Below are positions 34,141 through 42,262 of a stretch of 64,000 bases of DNA, one piece after another. The stretch covers positions 3,718,570-3,782,569 of the forward strand of contig NZ_LT546166.1 of assembly GCF_900078685.2 (NCBI RefSeq), in the 5' to 3' direction. Source of the DNA: Mycolicibacter icosiumassiliensis. Lineage in GTDB: Bacteria > Actinomycetota > Actinomycetes > Mycobacteriales > Mycobacteriaceae. How positions within the stretch are numbered: the first letter of the stretch is position 1; the number at the start of each line of letters is the position of its first letter. Position numbers and translations under genes: made by a program. Under the pieces are notes generated by a model. It had not been told where the DNA came from and did not search any database. It worked only from the letters and a program-made list of their open reading frames with translations.

Positions 34141-34168
34141 ATTGCGAATGTTGCGAATGCATTCGCAA
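34141..34168. promoter_or_regulatory. PrpR-type operator: perfect 18-bp palindrome plus extra half-site
   Basis: TTGCGAATGCATTCGCAA (34151-34168) is a perfect palindrome, and ATTGCGAATG (34141-34150) is a further half-site directly before it. Mycobacterial PrpR is known to bind TTTGCAAA-like sequences; TTGCGAA is close. The site lies 15 bases before the prpR start in the divergent prpD/prpR gap. Confidence 0.75.
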
Positions 34169-34183
34169 GTTACGCTTCATGAC

Positions 34184-36082
34184 ATGGCACCCACCACGAC
34201 CCGGACTTTCGCCGGGGCCCGGCTGCGACGCCTGCGCGAGGACCGCGGCCTCACCCAGGTGGCCCTGGCACGCGCGCTGAATCTGTCGACCAGCTACGTC
34301 AACCAGCTCGAAAACGACCAGCGGCCGATCACCGTACCGGTGTTGCTGGCGCTCACCGACCGGTTCAGCTTGCCCGCGCAGTACTTCTCCGGGGACGCCG
34401 ACGCCCGGATGGTGGCCGAGCTGCGCGACATGTTCACCGCAACCGCCGGCGAACACGCCGCCAGCGACAGTCAGATCGAGGAACTGGTCGCGCGGATGCC
34501 CGATATCGGCAACAGTCTGCTGACCATGCATCGCCAGCTACGCGGTGCCACTGAGGAATTGGAGTCCTATCGGTCACAGATCTCGGGCGACTCGGCGCAG
34601 TCGGTGGCCCGGCCCATGCCGTTCGAGGAGGTCCGCGATTTTTTCTACGACCGCAACAACTACATCGGTGAGCTCGACAACGCCGCCGAGAAACTGTTCG
34701 TCGAGACCGGGATGCGCTTCGGCGGCTTGGACATTCAACTGTCGACGCTGATGGCCGAACGATTCGACATCACGGTGGCGATCGTCGATGACCTGCCCGC
34801 GGGAACCAAACGGGTCTTCGACCCGGCGACTCGGGTGCTGCGCATCGCGCATTGGCTGCTAGCCGGTCAGCGGGCCTTCCAGATCGCCACTCAGCTGGCA
34901 CTGCTGACGCAACAGGAGTTGATGTCGGACATCGTGGCCCAAGATCAGTCGTTGAGCCCGGAGTCCCGCGGTGTCGCCAAGATCGGGTTGGCCAACTACT
35001 TCGCCGGAGCGTTCCTGTTGCCGTATCGGCAGTTTCAGCGTTCCGCCATGGACCTGCGCTACGACATCGACCTGCTGGGACGCCGCTTCGAGGTCGGCTT
35101 CGAAACGGTGTGCCACCGGCTTTCGACACTGCAACAGCCCGGGCGGCGCGGGGTGCCGTTCATCTTCGTGCGTACCGACAAGGCGGGAAACATCTCGAAG
35201 CGCCAGTCAGCCACCGCGTTTCACTTCAGCCGGGTCGGTGGCAGTTGTCCGCTGTGGGTGGTGCACGACGCGTTCAGCCAACCGGGCCGGATCGTCACCC
35301 AGGTCGCGCAGATGCCCGATGGCCGCAAGTACTTCTGGATCGCCACCACCACCCCGCCCGAAGGGCGCGGCTATCTGGGGCAGCACAAGACTTTCGCCGT
35401 CGGGTTGGGTTGCGACCTGGCGCATGCCGACAAGCTGGTGTACTCCACCGGCGTCGCCCTGGGTGACGCGGCCACCGTGGTGCCGATCGGTGCGGGGTGC
35501 AAGATCTGCGAGCGCGAGGCGTGCCCGCAGCGCGCGTTTCCGTTTCTGGGCCGGCGGGTGGTCGTCGACGAGAACGCCGGCAGCGGGCTGCCTTACTCGC
35601 CGGCCGACCGAGATCCACAGGCCCGGCCAGCCGTTCTTCCAGCAATGGCAGAACATCTGGTGGTCCACGCTGAGATAGCCCGGCCCGAGCATCGCCACCA
35701 CGACGGCGCCGGTGGCCAGCACCAGGTTGTACTCCCAGCCGTTGGTCAGCACGAAGAAGCCGTTCGAGCGGTGCACGGTCCACACCGCCACCGCCATCAG
35801 GGCCACGAATCCGGCGGCGGCGATCGGGGTCAGCAGCCCCACCGCCAGCCCCAGCCCGGCGGTGATCTCCGCGGTTGCCGCCGTCACCGCCTGGAACTTG
35901 CCGTGCTTCATCCCGATGCTTTCGAACCATCCCGCCGTGCCGGGGATTCGGCCTCCGCCGAAGAACTTGTTGAACCCGTGCGCCGCCATGGTCAGACCCA
36001 GGACCAAGCGCAGGAGCAGGAGCGCGACATCAGTAGCAGTGACCATCTGCTCAAACTACAACGCAGTATCGAGCAGTCCTAG
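34184..36082 (+). CDS. prpR: methylcitrate-cycle regulator PrpR with run-on C-terminus
   Basis: XRE-type helix-turn-helix at residues 8-62 (RLRRLREDRGLTQVALARAL), a central acyl-CoA-sensing part (PFEEVRDFFYDRNNYIGEL, an IrrE-like region), and a Cys cluster CKICEREACPQRAFPFLG that in PrpR binds an iron-sulphur cluster. Native homology runs to about residue 475 (VVVDENAGSGLPYSP, near 35610). Beyond that the frame has no normal stop and continues about 157 residues through the antisense of the convergent doxX gene to 36082; this tail is Gln- and His-rich and clearly non-native. The 3' end has probably been lost in a deletion. It activates the prpDBC operon. Confidence 0.88.
   Translation: MAPTTTRTFAGARLRRLREDRGLTQVALARALNLSTSYVNQLENDQRPITVPVLLALTDRFSLPAQYFSGDADARMVAELRDMFTATAGEHAASDSQIEELVARMPDIGNSLLTMHRQLRGATEELESYRSQISGDSAQSVARPMPFEEVRDFFYDRNNYIGELDNAAEKLFVETGMRFGGLDIQLSTLMAERFDITVAIVDDLPAGTKRVFDPATRVLRIAHWLLAGQRAFQIATQLALLTQQELMSDIVAQDQSLSPESRGVAKIGLANYFAGAFLLPYRQFQRSAMDLRYDIDLLGRRFEVGFETVCHRLSTLQQPGRRGVPFIFVRTDKAGNISKRQSATAFHFSRVGGSCPLWVVHDAFSQPGRIVTQVAQMPDGRKYFWIATTTPPEGRGYLGQHKTFAVGLGCDLAHADKLVYSTGVALGDAATVVPIGAGCKICEREACPQRAFPFLGRRVVVDENAGSGLPYSPADRDPQARPAVLPAMAEHLVVHAEIARPEHRHHDGAGGQHQVVLPAVGQHEEAVRAVHGPHRHRHQGHESGGGDRGQQPHRQPQPGGDLRGCRRHRLELAVLHPDAFEPSRRAGDSASAEELVEPVRRHGQTQDQAQEQERDISSSDHLLKLQRSIEQS
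35207..36046 (-). CDS. DoxX-family membrane protein with run-on C-terminus
   Basis: Real homology covers residues 1 to about 145: LLLRLVLGLTMAAHGFNKFFGG, then AATAEITAGLGLAVGLLTPIAA, AGFVALMAVAVWTVH and LVLATGAVVVAMLGPGYLSVD, four membrane segments of the DoxX fold, ending near GWPGLWISVG (about 35610). DoxX proteins usually stop 15-30 residues later. Here the frame instead runs about 130 residues antisense through prpR to 35207. The ATG start at 36046 is clear. DoxX proteins link to redox balance in mycobacteria. The stop was probably lost together with that of prpR. Confidence 0.8.
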   Translation of the reverse strand: MVTATDVALLLLRLVLGLTMAAHGFNKFFGGGRIPGTAGWFESIGMKHGKFQAVTAATAEITAGLGLAVGLLTPIAAAGFVALMAVAVWTVHRSNGFFVLTNGWEYNLVLATGAVVVAMLGPGYLSVDHQMFCHCWKNGWPGLWISVGRRVRQPAAGVLVDDHPPAQKRKRALRARLALADLAPRTDRHHGGRVTQGDAGGVHQLVGMRQVATQPDGESLVLPQIAAPFGRGGGGDPEVLAAIGHLRDLGDDPARLAERVVHHPQRTTATDPAEVKRGG

Positions 36083-37279
36083 ATATCCCTCGATATCGCC
36101 GACCGCCGATTCGGCGGCATGCACGCTGATCACCACGGTGTCGCCGATGCCGTGCACCCCGTGGGTCAGTCCCATCGCCGGGGACAACGATGGAAACCCC
36201 GCGGTCAGCTGCACCGGCACCGCACCGAAGCGCAGGTCCGCGGCGCCGCGGTGCACGCTGGAGACCACGGTGTTGCCGGTGACCCGCTGGGGCCGGGCTT
36301 CCAGGTCGAAATTGTCGATGCCCCAGCGCAGCAGGACCGCGGGTGTCGCGGCAAAGGCCCGATCGGCCGCGGACGCAGCCGGGTGGCGGCCGCGGAGCCG
36401 GCCCCCGGCGATGTCGGCGGCGATCCGGTCACAGCGGGCATCGTGACCCAACAGCGGATACAGCCCGACCGGAATATTGCCGAAGTGGTTGTGGGCTTGG
36501 CGCTCACCGGCTTTGGCCATCGGTACTTCGGCGCCCAGTTCATCGGAAGGCTCGTCGAGATACTCCGACAGCGCCGCCGATACCGCTGACAGCACCGCCA
36601 CGGTCACGGTCGGCCCGCGCAGTTCGTGTCGCTGCCGCACCAACGTGCGCACGACCCGGCCGCCGGCCGGCCGGTTGTTGGTGGCCAGCGGCGGGCGATC
36701 GTGCACCGGGGGCGGCAAGAGCCCGGCCGCAGTGTCAGCGACCCGGCTGCGGTGGGCGCGCGCCGCGACAACCGCGCGCCACGGCAAGAAACCACGGCCC
36801 GGTGTTGGGACCCCGGCCACCGGTGCGGCCCGGCCGAACAGCCAGGCAGCCAACGCCGAAGCCCGCCCGCCGTCGGCGAGGGCATGCGCCACTTGCAACA
36901 CCGCCACCGTGCCCGCGCCGCGGTGCCCGGGAATGTCGTGGACCGGGGCGAACACGTGCAACCGCCAGGGCGCCACCCGGACATCGACCTGGTCGTCGAT
37001 CAAGCTCACGACCGCATCCAGGCAACCGGCCCAGCTGTCGCCGGGGGCGCGGTGCCGGCTCGCACCCAGCGGCTCGGTGGTCGACACCCACCGCGGGTAG
37101 CGCAGTGCACCGGCATCGGCGACCCGGATGGCCAGGTCCGGAATCAACCGGGCCCGGTCGAGCACCGCGGCGATCGCGTCGTCGAGGTCTGCCGGCACCC
37201 CGGCGAAGGCGTACAGCAGGAACTGGTCACTGGGGATCTTCGCGGACATCCAGTAGAACTGGGCGTCGATCGCGGTCAT
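36056..37279 (-). CDS. wax ester synthase/diacylglycerol acyltransferase-like protein
   Basis: 407 residues. The start TAIDAQFYWMSAKIPSDQ resembles the WS/DGAT N-terminus (S-x-x-D-x-x-F). VAHALADGGRASALAAWLF carries the catalytic His and Asp in the form HALADG instead of canonical HHxxxDG. NHFGNIPVGLYPLLG and GNTVVSSVHRG match the conserved C-terminal blocks (DUF1298). It probably esterifies an acyl-CoA to an alcohol, but the altered motif makes the acceptor uncertain. Its start lies 30 bases from the stop of the epoxide-hydrolase gene, both leftward. Confidence 0.75.
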   Translation of the reverse strand: MTAIDAQFYWMSAKIPSDQFLLYAFAGVPADLDDAIAAVLDRARLIPDLAIRVADAGALRYPRWVSTTEPLGASRHRAPGDSWAGCLDAVVSLIDDQVDVRVAPWRLHVFAPVHDIPGHRGAGTVAVLQVAHALADGGRASALAAWLFGRAAPVAGVPTPGRGFLPWRAVVAARAHRSRVADTAAGLLPPPVHDRPPLATNNRPAGGRVVRTLVRQRHELRGPTVTVAVLSAVSAALSEYLDEPSDELGAEVPMAKAGERQAHNHFGNIPVGLYPLLGHDARCDRIAADIAGGRLRGRHPAASAADRAFAATPAVLLRWGIDNFDLEARPQRVTGNTVVSSVHRGAADLRFGAVPVQLTAGFPSLSPAMGLTHGVHGIGDTVVISVHAAESAVGDIEGYLGLLDTAL

Positions 37280-37309
37280 CCGCTCGCCGCGCGTCAGGTC
37301 AAGCCCCGC

Positions 37310-38203
37310 TCATCGGGCGAGAAAGGGCAGCACCCGATCGGCGATCTCGTCGGGCTGCTCGAGTTGCAGGAAGTGCCCGGCGTTCTCGACGACGGCTACC
37401 GCACTGCCCGCAGGCAAGGCCGGCTGCACCCAGCGCGTCAACGCCGGCGACATGCAGCCGTCGGTACGCCCGTGCAGGTACAAGCTCGGCAGCTGTGGGA
37501 GTTGCAGCCAATACCGGTGCAGATCGGCGTAGCGGTCGGGAGCCCGTAGGCTGCGCAACGCCCGGTACGGCCCGAGCGCTGCACGCCAGCCTTCCGGCGT
37601 TCCGATGGCCGCGTCGACGTGCCGCAGGTCCTCTTCGGCGGCATATCCGGGCGACCACCGCCGCCACAACAGCGGCAGCACCCATGCGGCGGATCGGTCC
37701 GGCAGCCACGGCAGTTGGAAGTAGCTGATGTACCAACTGCGCAGCAACTGCGCCGGCAGGAGGCCGGCCAAGGTGAGCCGGTCCATCCCACGGACCGCGC
37801 GAAGCGATGCCGGCGGAGGCACCGACATGATCACCGCCTTGGCGAACGGACTGTTTGGCATCGCGGCTAGCCCGGTGGCCGTTATCGCGCCCCAGTCGTG
37901 GCCGATCACCACGTCGCGTCCGGTCCCGCCGACGGCGGCGTACACCCGCAGCGCGTCGTCCATCAGCGCGCCGATGTGATAGCTGCCGTCGGCGGGGATC
38001 GACGACGGCGCGTAGCCCCGCATGAACGGCGCCACCACGTGCCAGCCGGCCGCGACCAGCCGCGGCGCCACCCGGCGCCATCCGTAGGCGGTGTCCGGAA
38101 ACCCGTGCATGCACAACGCCACCGGGTCACCCGGTGTCCCCCAACTCAGTGCCTTGAGCGCGACCCCGGGCGTAGACACGTCGATCCACCGCGGTTCAGT
38201 CAT
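37310..38203 (-). CDS. epoxide hydrolase-type alpha/beta hydrolase
   Basis: 297 residues. MHGFPDTAYGWRRV (HGxP oxyanion motif), then VVIGHDWGAITATG with the nucleophilic Asp in GHDWGA, are the soluble epoxide hydrolase pattern. LHGRTDGCMSPALT holds the acid, and ENAGHFLQLEQPDEI holds the catalytic His. Cap-domain Tyr residues (WYISYFQLPW) are present. The ATG at 38203 follows GGGGTATGTG. By recollection of gene order it would be EphC (Rv1124). Divergent from another alpha/beta hydrolase. Confidence 0.87.
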   Translation of the reverse strand: MTEPRWIDVSTPGVALKALSWGTPGDPVALCMHGFPDTAYGWRRVAPRLVAAGWHVVAPFMRGYAPSSIPADGSYHIGALMDDALRVYAAVGGTGRDVVIGHDWGAITATGLAAMPNSPFAKAVIMSVPPPASLRAVRGMDRLTLAGLLPAQLLRSWYISYFQLPWLPDRSAAWVLPLLWRRWSPGYAAEEDLRHVDAAIGTPEGWRAALGPYRALRSLRAPDRYADLHRYWLQLPQLPSLYLHGRTDGCMSPALTRWVQPALPAGSAVAVVENAGHFLQLEQPDEIADRVLPFLAR

Positions 38204-38275
38204 CACATACCCCTCAGACCGGGCCGGGCAGGCGTTTCCCTCCGCCCTGTCGTTCCAACTATCTACCATCTTGAG

Positions 38276-39127
38276 ATGCGCACAGCCCAGACCGTCGAAT
38301 ATGACGGCGTCGGCGGAGTAACGCTGGTCGCCGACGAGTGGAACCGGGGCGCCGCCGAAGCCGCCGAGCATCCGACGATCGTGATGCTGCACGGCGGTGG
38401 ACAGAATCGGCACTCCTGGCACAAGACCGGCCAGATCTTGGCCGACCGGGGCTATCACGTCGTCGCGCTCGACACCCGCGGCCACGGCGACAGCGACCGC
38501 GCACCGAACGCCGACTACGCCATCGAGACGCTCACCGCCGACGCGGTCGCGGTGATCGAGGCGATCGGCCGGCCGGTGGCACTGATCGGGGCCAGCATGG
38601 GCGGGCTGACCGGCATTCTGGTGGCCGATGAGGCCGGGCCGCAGCGGGTGACCAAGCTGGTGTTGGTCGACGTGGTGCCGCGGTACGAGAAGGACGGTAG
38701 TGCCCGGATCCGCGACTTCATGTTCGGCCACATCGATGGCTTCGATTCCCTGGAGCAGGCCGCCGACGCGGTGGCCGCGTACTTGCCGCACCGGGCCAAG
38801 CCCCGTAGTCCCGAGGGGCTGAAGAAGAATCTGCGCTTGCGCGACGGCCGCTGGTACTGGCATTGGGATCCGGCGCTGATGACCAAGCCCGGGGACGATC
38901 CGGCGCTGCGTACCGAGAAGATCGAGGCCGCCGCCATGGGGTTGCAGATTCCGATCCTGCTAGTTCGCGGCAAGCTGTCCGACGTGGTCAGCGCCGAAGG
39001 TGTCGCGGACTTTCTGTCCAAGGTCCCCGGCGCGCGCCTCGTCGAGTTGTCCGACGCCGGGCACACCGCCGCCGGCGACGACAACGACGCCTTCAGCGCA
39101 GCCGTCGTCGAGTTCGTGTCCGGCTGA
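38276..39127 (+). CDS. alpha/beta hydrolase, non-haem peroxidase-like
   Basis: 283 residues. MLHGGGQNRHSWHKTG, LDTRGHGDSDRAP, then the Ser nucleophile in IGASMGG near residue 105, LVRGKLSDVVSA for the acid region and SDAGHTAAGDD with the His. Position next to the epoxide hydrolase suggests the gene called bpoB in M. tuberculosis (recollection). Those bromoperoxidase names reflect a side activity of esterases, so an esterase is the safer call. The stop is immediately followed by the ATG of the cyclase gene, so they are coupled. Confidence 0.87.
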   Translation: MRTAQTVEYDGVGGVTLVADEWNRGAAEAAEHPTIVMLHGGGQNRHSWHKTGQILADRGYHVVALDTRGHGDSDRAPNADYAIETLTADAVAVIEAIGRPVALIGASMGGLTGILVADEAGPQRVTKLVLVDVVPRYEKDGSARIRDFMFGHIDGFDSLEQAADAVAAYLPHRAKPRSPEGLKKNLRLRDGRWYWHWDPALMTKPGDDPALRTEKIEAAAMGLQIPILLVRGKLSDVVSAEGVADFLSKVPGARLVELSDAGHTAAGDDNDAFSAAVVEFVSG

Positions 39128-39952
39128 ATGTTCGGGATCGGATGGCTGACACCGACGCTGCTGGCGGCCGGTGTGCTGGCGGCGGTGGCGGTCGCCGAGG
39201 CCGTCGCCCTGGCGGTGTTGACCCGACAGTTGCGGCAGACGCAGGCCGAGGTCGAGGCACTGCGCGGTCAGGTCGACACCCGCAACCTGTTGCTGGCCGG
39301 CGGACGTGAGGCCGTCAAGACCGTGTGGCAGACCGCGAACCTGGTGCGCAAACACGGATTTGGTGCGGCGGTGCGCAGCTCCATCGAAGACCTCGCCGAC
39401 TGGGCGGAGGTGGAACGACCCGATCTGGCCCGGCTGACCCCGAACGGGCATGTGGTGGTGCTGTTCACCGATATCGAGGGATCGACCGCGCTCAACGAGC
39501 GGATCGGTGATCGCGCCTGGGTGAAGTTGATCGCCCGGCACGACCAGATGGTGCAGCGTCTGGTCGCGCAGCACTGCGGGCATGTGGTCAAGAGCCAAGG
39601 CGACGGCTTCATGATCGCGTTCGCCCAGCCCGAACAGGCGGTGCGCTGCGCCATCGACATCCAGCACGCGCTGGCCTCGCGCCGCGGTCGCAAACCGCAG
39701 CACCCGATCCGAGTCCGGATCGGGGTGCACATGGGCCGCTCGGTGCGCCGCGGTGACGACTTGTTCGGGCGCAACGTCGCGATGGCCGCTCGAGTGGCCG
39801 CGGCCGCCGAGGGCGGTCAGATCCTGATCAGTGGACCCGTGCGCGACGCCGTCAGCGAATGCGACGACATCACCGTCGGTGCCGGCCGTGACGCCGAGCT
39901 GAAGGGCTTCGCCGGCACGCACCGCCTCTATGCCGTCGACGTCACCGATTAG
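39128..39952 (+). CDS. membrane-anchored class III adenylate/guanylate cyclase-like protein
   Basis: 274 residues. One N-terminal membrane helix (TLLAAGVLAAVAVAEAVALAVL) is followed by a short coiled coil (TRQLRQTQAEVEALRGQ) and a cyclase homology domain from about residue 105. VLFTDIEGSTALNERIGD contains the first metal Asp, KSQGDGFMIAF the second Asp, and GRNVAMAARVAAAAEGGQILIS the catalytic Asn-Arg region. All core residues for activity appear present. By recollection the M. tuberculosis counterpart (Rv1120c/Rv1119c) is broken in two, so this would be the intact form. Nucleotide preference is not clear. Confidence 0.88.
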   Translation: MFGIGWLTPTLLAAGVLAAVAVAEAVALAVLTRQLRQTQAEVEALRGQVDTRNLLLAGGREAVKTVWQTANLVRKHGFGAAVRSSIEDLADWAEVERPDLARLTPNGHVVVLFTDIEGSTALNERIGDRAWVKLIARHDQMVQRLVAQHCGHVVKSQGDGFMIAFAQPEQAVRCAIDIQHALASRRGRKPQHPIRVRIGVHMGRSVRRGDDLFGRNVAMAARVAAAAEGGQILISGPVRDAVSECDDITVGAGRDAELKGFAGTHRLYAVDVTD

Positions 39953-39958
39953 TCCGCG

Positions 39959-40126
39959 CTAGTCTTCCCCGCCCGCCGCGGCCAGCCGCTCGTGTAGCCG
40001 GGCGCGGATTTCCTCGGGCGTGTAGGCCCGTCGCCGCCGCTGGTCCCGCGCCACCAGCACTCCCCCGGCGGCAACCCCGACCACGCCCGCCAGGCCGATC
40101 CATTTCCAGATGCTGCGCACGCTCAC
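39959..40126 (-). CDS. small single-pass membrane protein, 55 residues
   Basis: GTG-initiated ORF: VRSIWKWIGLAGVVGVAAGG is a membrane helix, followed by a basic cluster RRRR and the conserved-looking tail YTPEEIRARLHERLAAA. The helix, the positive-inside pattern and the amphipathic tail support a real gene, even though it is short. It is squeezed between the cyclase stop and the divergent hydrolase-like gene with only 8-17 bases between starts. Function unknown. Confidence 0.7.
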   Translation of the reverse strand: MSVRSIWKWIGLAGVVGVAAGGVLVARDQRRRRAYTPEEIRARLHERLAAAGGED

Positions 40127-40134
40127 ACTTTAGG

Positions 40135-40836
40135 GTGCTGAGCGTGGACGAACACACCGTGACGTTGGAGCGTGCGCTGGCGGAGACGCGCACCGGAGAC
40201 ATCTGGCTGTTCCGGGGCCGCTCCGGCCCAGACCGCGCCATCCAAACGCTGTCCAATTCTCCGGTGAACCATGTCGGGATGACGGTGGCCCTCGATGACC
40301 TGCCGCCGCTGATCTGGCATGCCGAGCTCGGCGACAAGCTGCACGACTTCTGGACCGGCACCAATCACCGCGGCGTGCAGCTCAACGATGCCCGGGCAGC
40401 GGTCGAACAGTGGATGGGCCGCTACGAGCAGCGCTGCTGGTTTCGCCAGCTCAGCGGGACCATCACCCGCAAGCAGGAGAACCACCTGTTGCAGGCGATC
40501 GCCCGGATGGACGGCACCGCGTTTCCCACCACGGCGCGGCTCACCGGCCGCTGGCTGCGGGGGCGGATGCCGACCCTGGCCGACTGGACCCGCGGCATCC
40601 CATTTCTGGACCGCAAAGTCCACGAGATCACCCAACGCCGCAAGGCCCGCAACAACAAGGTCGCGCTGCAGACCGCCTACTGCGCCGAGACGGTAGCCAT
40701 CACCTACGAGGAGATGGGGCTGCTGTCCACCGACAAGAATTCGAACTGGTTCGACCCCGGGTCGTTCTGGAGCGGCGACATCTTGCCGTTGGCCCCCGGC
40801 TATCAGCTCGGCCGGGAGATCGTCGTCGTGCGCTGA
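40135..40836 (+). CDS. conserved hypothetical, papain-like NlpC/P60-superfamily (YiiX-type) fold
   Basis: 233 residues. TGDIWLFRGRSG at the start of the domain, NHVGMTVALDDLPPLIWHAEL with the candidate catalytic His, and TAYCAETVAITYEEMGLL with a candidate catalytic Cys resemble permuted papain-like YiiX/YebB proteins. The order His before Cys fits the permuted group. No signal peptide is evident. GTG at 40135 or 40144 can serve as start. By recollection it is Rv1118c. Substrate unknown; the enzymatic call is inference from spacing only. Confidence 0.7.
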   Translation: MLSVDEHTVTLERALAETRTGDIWLFRGRSGPDRAIQTLSNSPVNHVGMTVALDDLPPLIWHAELGDKLHDFWTGTNHRGVQLNDARAAVEQWMGRYEQRCWFRQLSGTITRKQENHLLQAIARMDGTAFPTTARLTGRWLRGRMPTLADWTRGIPFLDRKVHEITQRRKARNNKVALQTAYCAETVAITYEEMGLLSTDKNSNWFDPGSFWSGDILPLAPGYQLGREIVVVR

Positions 40837-40838
40837 TT

Positions 40839-40891
40839 GCGATTTCGGCGCGGTTTCGCCCGCTCAGCGGGAGTTATCGCGCCGAAATCGC
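40839..40891. terminator. bidirectional terminator with nested hairpins
   Basis: GCGATTTCGGCGCG (40839-40852) pairs perfectly with CGCGCCGAAATCGC (40878-40891). The loop contains a second hairpin CCCGC-TCA-GCGGG. It lies between convergent stop codons and touches the stop of the monooxygenase-like gene. Confidence 0.88.
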
Positions 40892-41211
40892 TAGACCGTC
40901 AGCTCACCCATCGCCGACCAGTCCGTCGCGTCGATCTGCTGGCTGATGATCTTCGGTGTCGACACCAGCGCCTGCGGCATATCGGCCATGGCCTGCTTGA
41001 AATGCTCGCTGTTGACGTGCGCGCCGCCGGCGTCGCCGTCCCGGAAGGCCTCGACGAGCACGTATTCGTTCGGATCCTCCAGGCTGCGCGACCAGTCGAA
41101 CCACAGGTTTCCCGGCTCGGCGCGGGTGGCCGCGGTGAAGTCGGCCACCAGCTGCGGCCAGCGCTCGGCCCACTCCGGCTTGACCGCGAACTTGACCACG
41201 ATGAAGATCAT
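40891..41211 (-). CDS. antibiotic biosynthesis monooxygenase (ABM) domain protein
   Basis: 106-residue ferredoxin-like dimeric barrel protein of the YgiN type. MIFIVVKFAVKPEWAERW, then ATRAEPGNLWFDWSRSLED and NEYVLVEAFRDGDAGGAHVNSEHF follow the ABM pattern with conserved Trp and His. Members oxidise quinols or aromatic compounds without a cofactor, or degrade haem; the role here is unknown. ATG at 41211 is chosen over an upstream codon. It follows the OsmC gene by 5 bases, suggesting an operon. By recollection it is Rv1117. Confidence 0.87.
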   Translation of the reverse strand: MIFIVVKFAVKPEWAERWPQLVADFTAATRAEPGNLWFDWSRSLEDPNEYVLVEAFRDGDAGGAHVNSEHFKQAMADMPQALVSTPKIISQQIDATDWSAMGELTV

Positions 41212-41216
41212 CGCCG

Positions 41217-41729
41217 CTACCCGATTTCCAGCGTGCTGCACACCGGAGTGACGTTGGTGGTCAAATCCAGTATCGGGCAGTGCTTTTCGACCACCTGATG
41301 CAGTTCCCGGTAGCGCTCCTCGGTCTCCGGGCCGGTCACGGTGACGACCACGCGCACCTCACTGAAGCCCGGGCGCACCGAGTCGTCCAAGCCGAAGAAC
41401 CCGCGCACGTCGAGGTCGCCCTCGGCGCGCCCGGTGATCTCGTCGACCGCGATACCCAGCTTCTCGGCCCAGTACCGCCACGTCACGATCTGGCAGGACA
41501 GCAGCGATCCCAGGTAGTACTCGACCGGGTTGGGGGCGGTGTTCTCACCGCCGAGCGCCGGCGGCTCATCGACCTCGACGCTGTAGCGGCCCATGGTGAT
41601 GGTGCTGGCCACTGCATCGTGCGCGACGGCCGAGGCGCGGAAGACGACCTGGGAGCCGGCGGGGTCGGCGGCGGCCGGGTCACTGGTGGCGGCGACGACG
41701 GCGGCCAGGCGGGTTGTCGAAGAAGTCAT
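41217..41729 (-). CDS. OsmC/Ohr-family peroxiredoxin-like protein
   Basis: 170 residues. The two conserved Cys of OsmC are visible: LGSLLSCQIVTWRYWAEK (resolving or peroxidatic, near residue 80) and VVEKHCPILDLT (near residue 155). PNPVEYYLGSLLSC is the family signature. Such proteins reduce organic hydroperoxides using the Cys pair. The start MTSSTTRLA at 41729 replaces a longer open frame of non-native composition. Next to the ABM protein, it may protect against oxidised aromatics or lipids. Confidence 0.88.
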   Translation of the reverse strand: MTSSTTRLAAVVAATSDPAAADPAGSQVVFRASAVAHDAVASTITMGRYSVEVDEPPALGGENTAPNPVEYYLGSLLSCQIVTWRYWAEKLGIAVDEITGRAEGDLDVRGFFGLDDSVRPGFSEVRVVVTVTGPETEERYRELHQVVEKHCPILDLTTNVTPVCSTLEIG

Positions 41730-41832
41730 GCCGGTAAGGGTAGAGACCCCGGCGACCGGGCGGTGAACCACGCGACCCCCGGGTCGCCGGATCGAATACC
41801 ATTTGCCGCCGCCAGGGGCTAGCCTGAGCGAC

Positions 41833-42186
41833 GTGGAGGTACTACGGCACGTAATAGTTCTGCTGCATATCGTCGGATTCGCGGTGACGTTCGGGGCGTT
41901 GATCGCCGAAGCCGCGGCACGGCGCTTCCAGCTCACCCCGGTGATGGACTACGGCGTCGTCTTATCGCTGCTGACCGGACTGGCGTTGGCTGCCCCGTGG
42001 CCTGCCGGAGTGGTGCTCAACTATCCCAAGATCGAGATCAAGCTGGTGATCCTGATCGCCCTCGGTGCCGTGCTGGGCATCGGCCGGGCCCGGCAGCGCA
42101 AGTCGGGAGGGGAAGCCCCTCGCCCGCTGTTCTACGCCGCGGCCGCATTGGCGCTGACCGCCGCGGGTCTCGCCGTCATCTGGTAG
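41833..42186 (+). CDS. small membrane protein with four hydrophobic helices
   Basis: 117 residues. Helices: VIVLLHIVGFAVTFGALIAE, GVVLSLLTGLALAAPWP, IKLVILIALGAVLGIG and LFYAAAALALTAAGLAVIW. The His in the first helix recalls DUF2269 and CopD-like haem or copper membrane proteins, but one residue is weak evidence. GTG at 41833 is chosen as start. It stands alone between the OsmC gene and the resistance pair. Function unknown. Confidence 0.72.
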   Translation: MEVLRHVIVLLHIVGFAVTFGALIAEAAARRFQLTPVMDYGVVLSLLTGLALAAPWPAGVVLNYPKIEIKLVILIALGAVLGIGRARQRKSGGEAPRPLFYAAAALALTAAGLAVIW

Positions 42187-42262
42187 TCGGCCCGGTTCAG
42201 CCATTCAATCTGAATGATCCGAACGGACGCCAACCGTCAGCGACCAGCTCGCTCCCGGAAGG

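Noticed and set aside
37310..38863. 517-codon version of the epoxide hydrolase
   Set aside because: Everything upstream of MTEPRWIDV is antisense to the divergent hydrolase and shows no homology.
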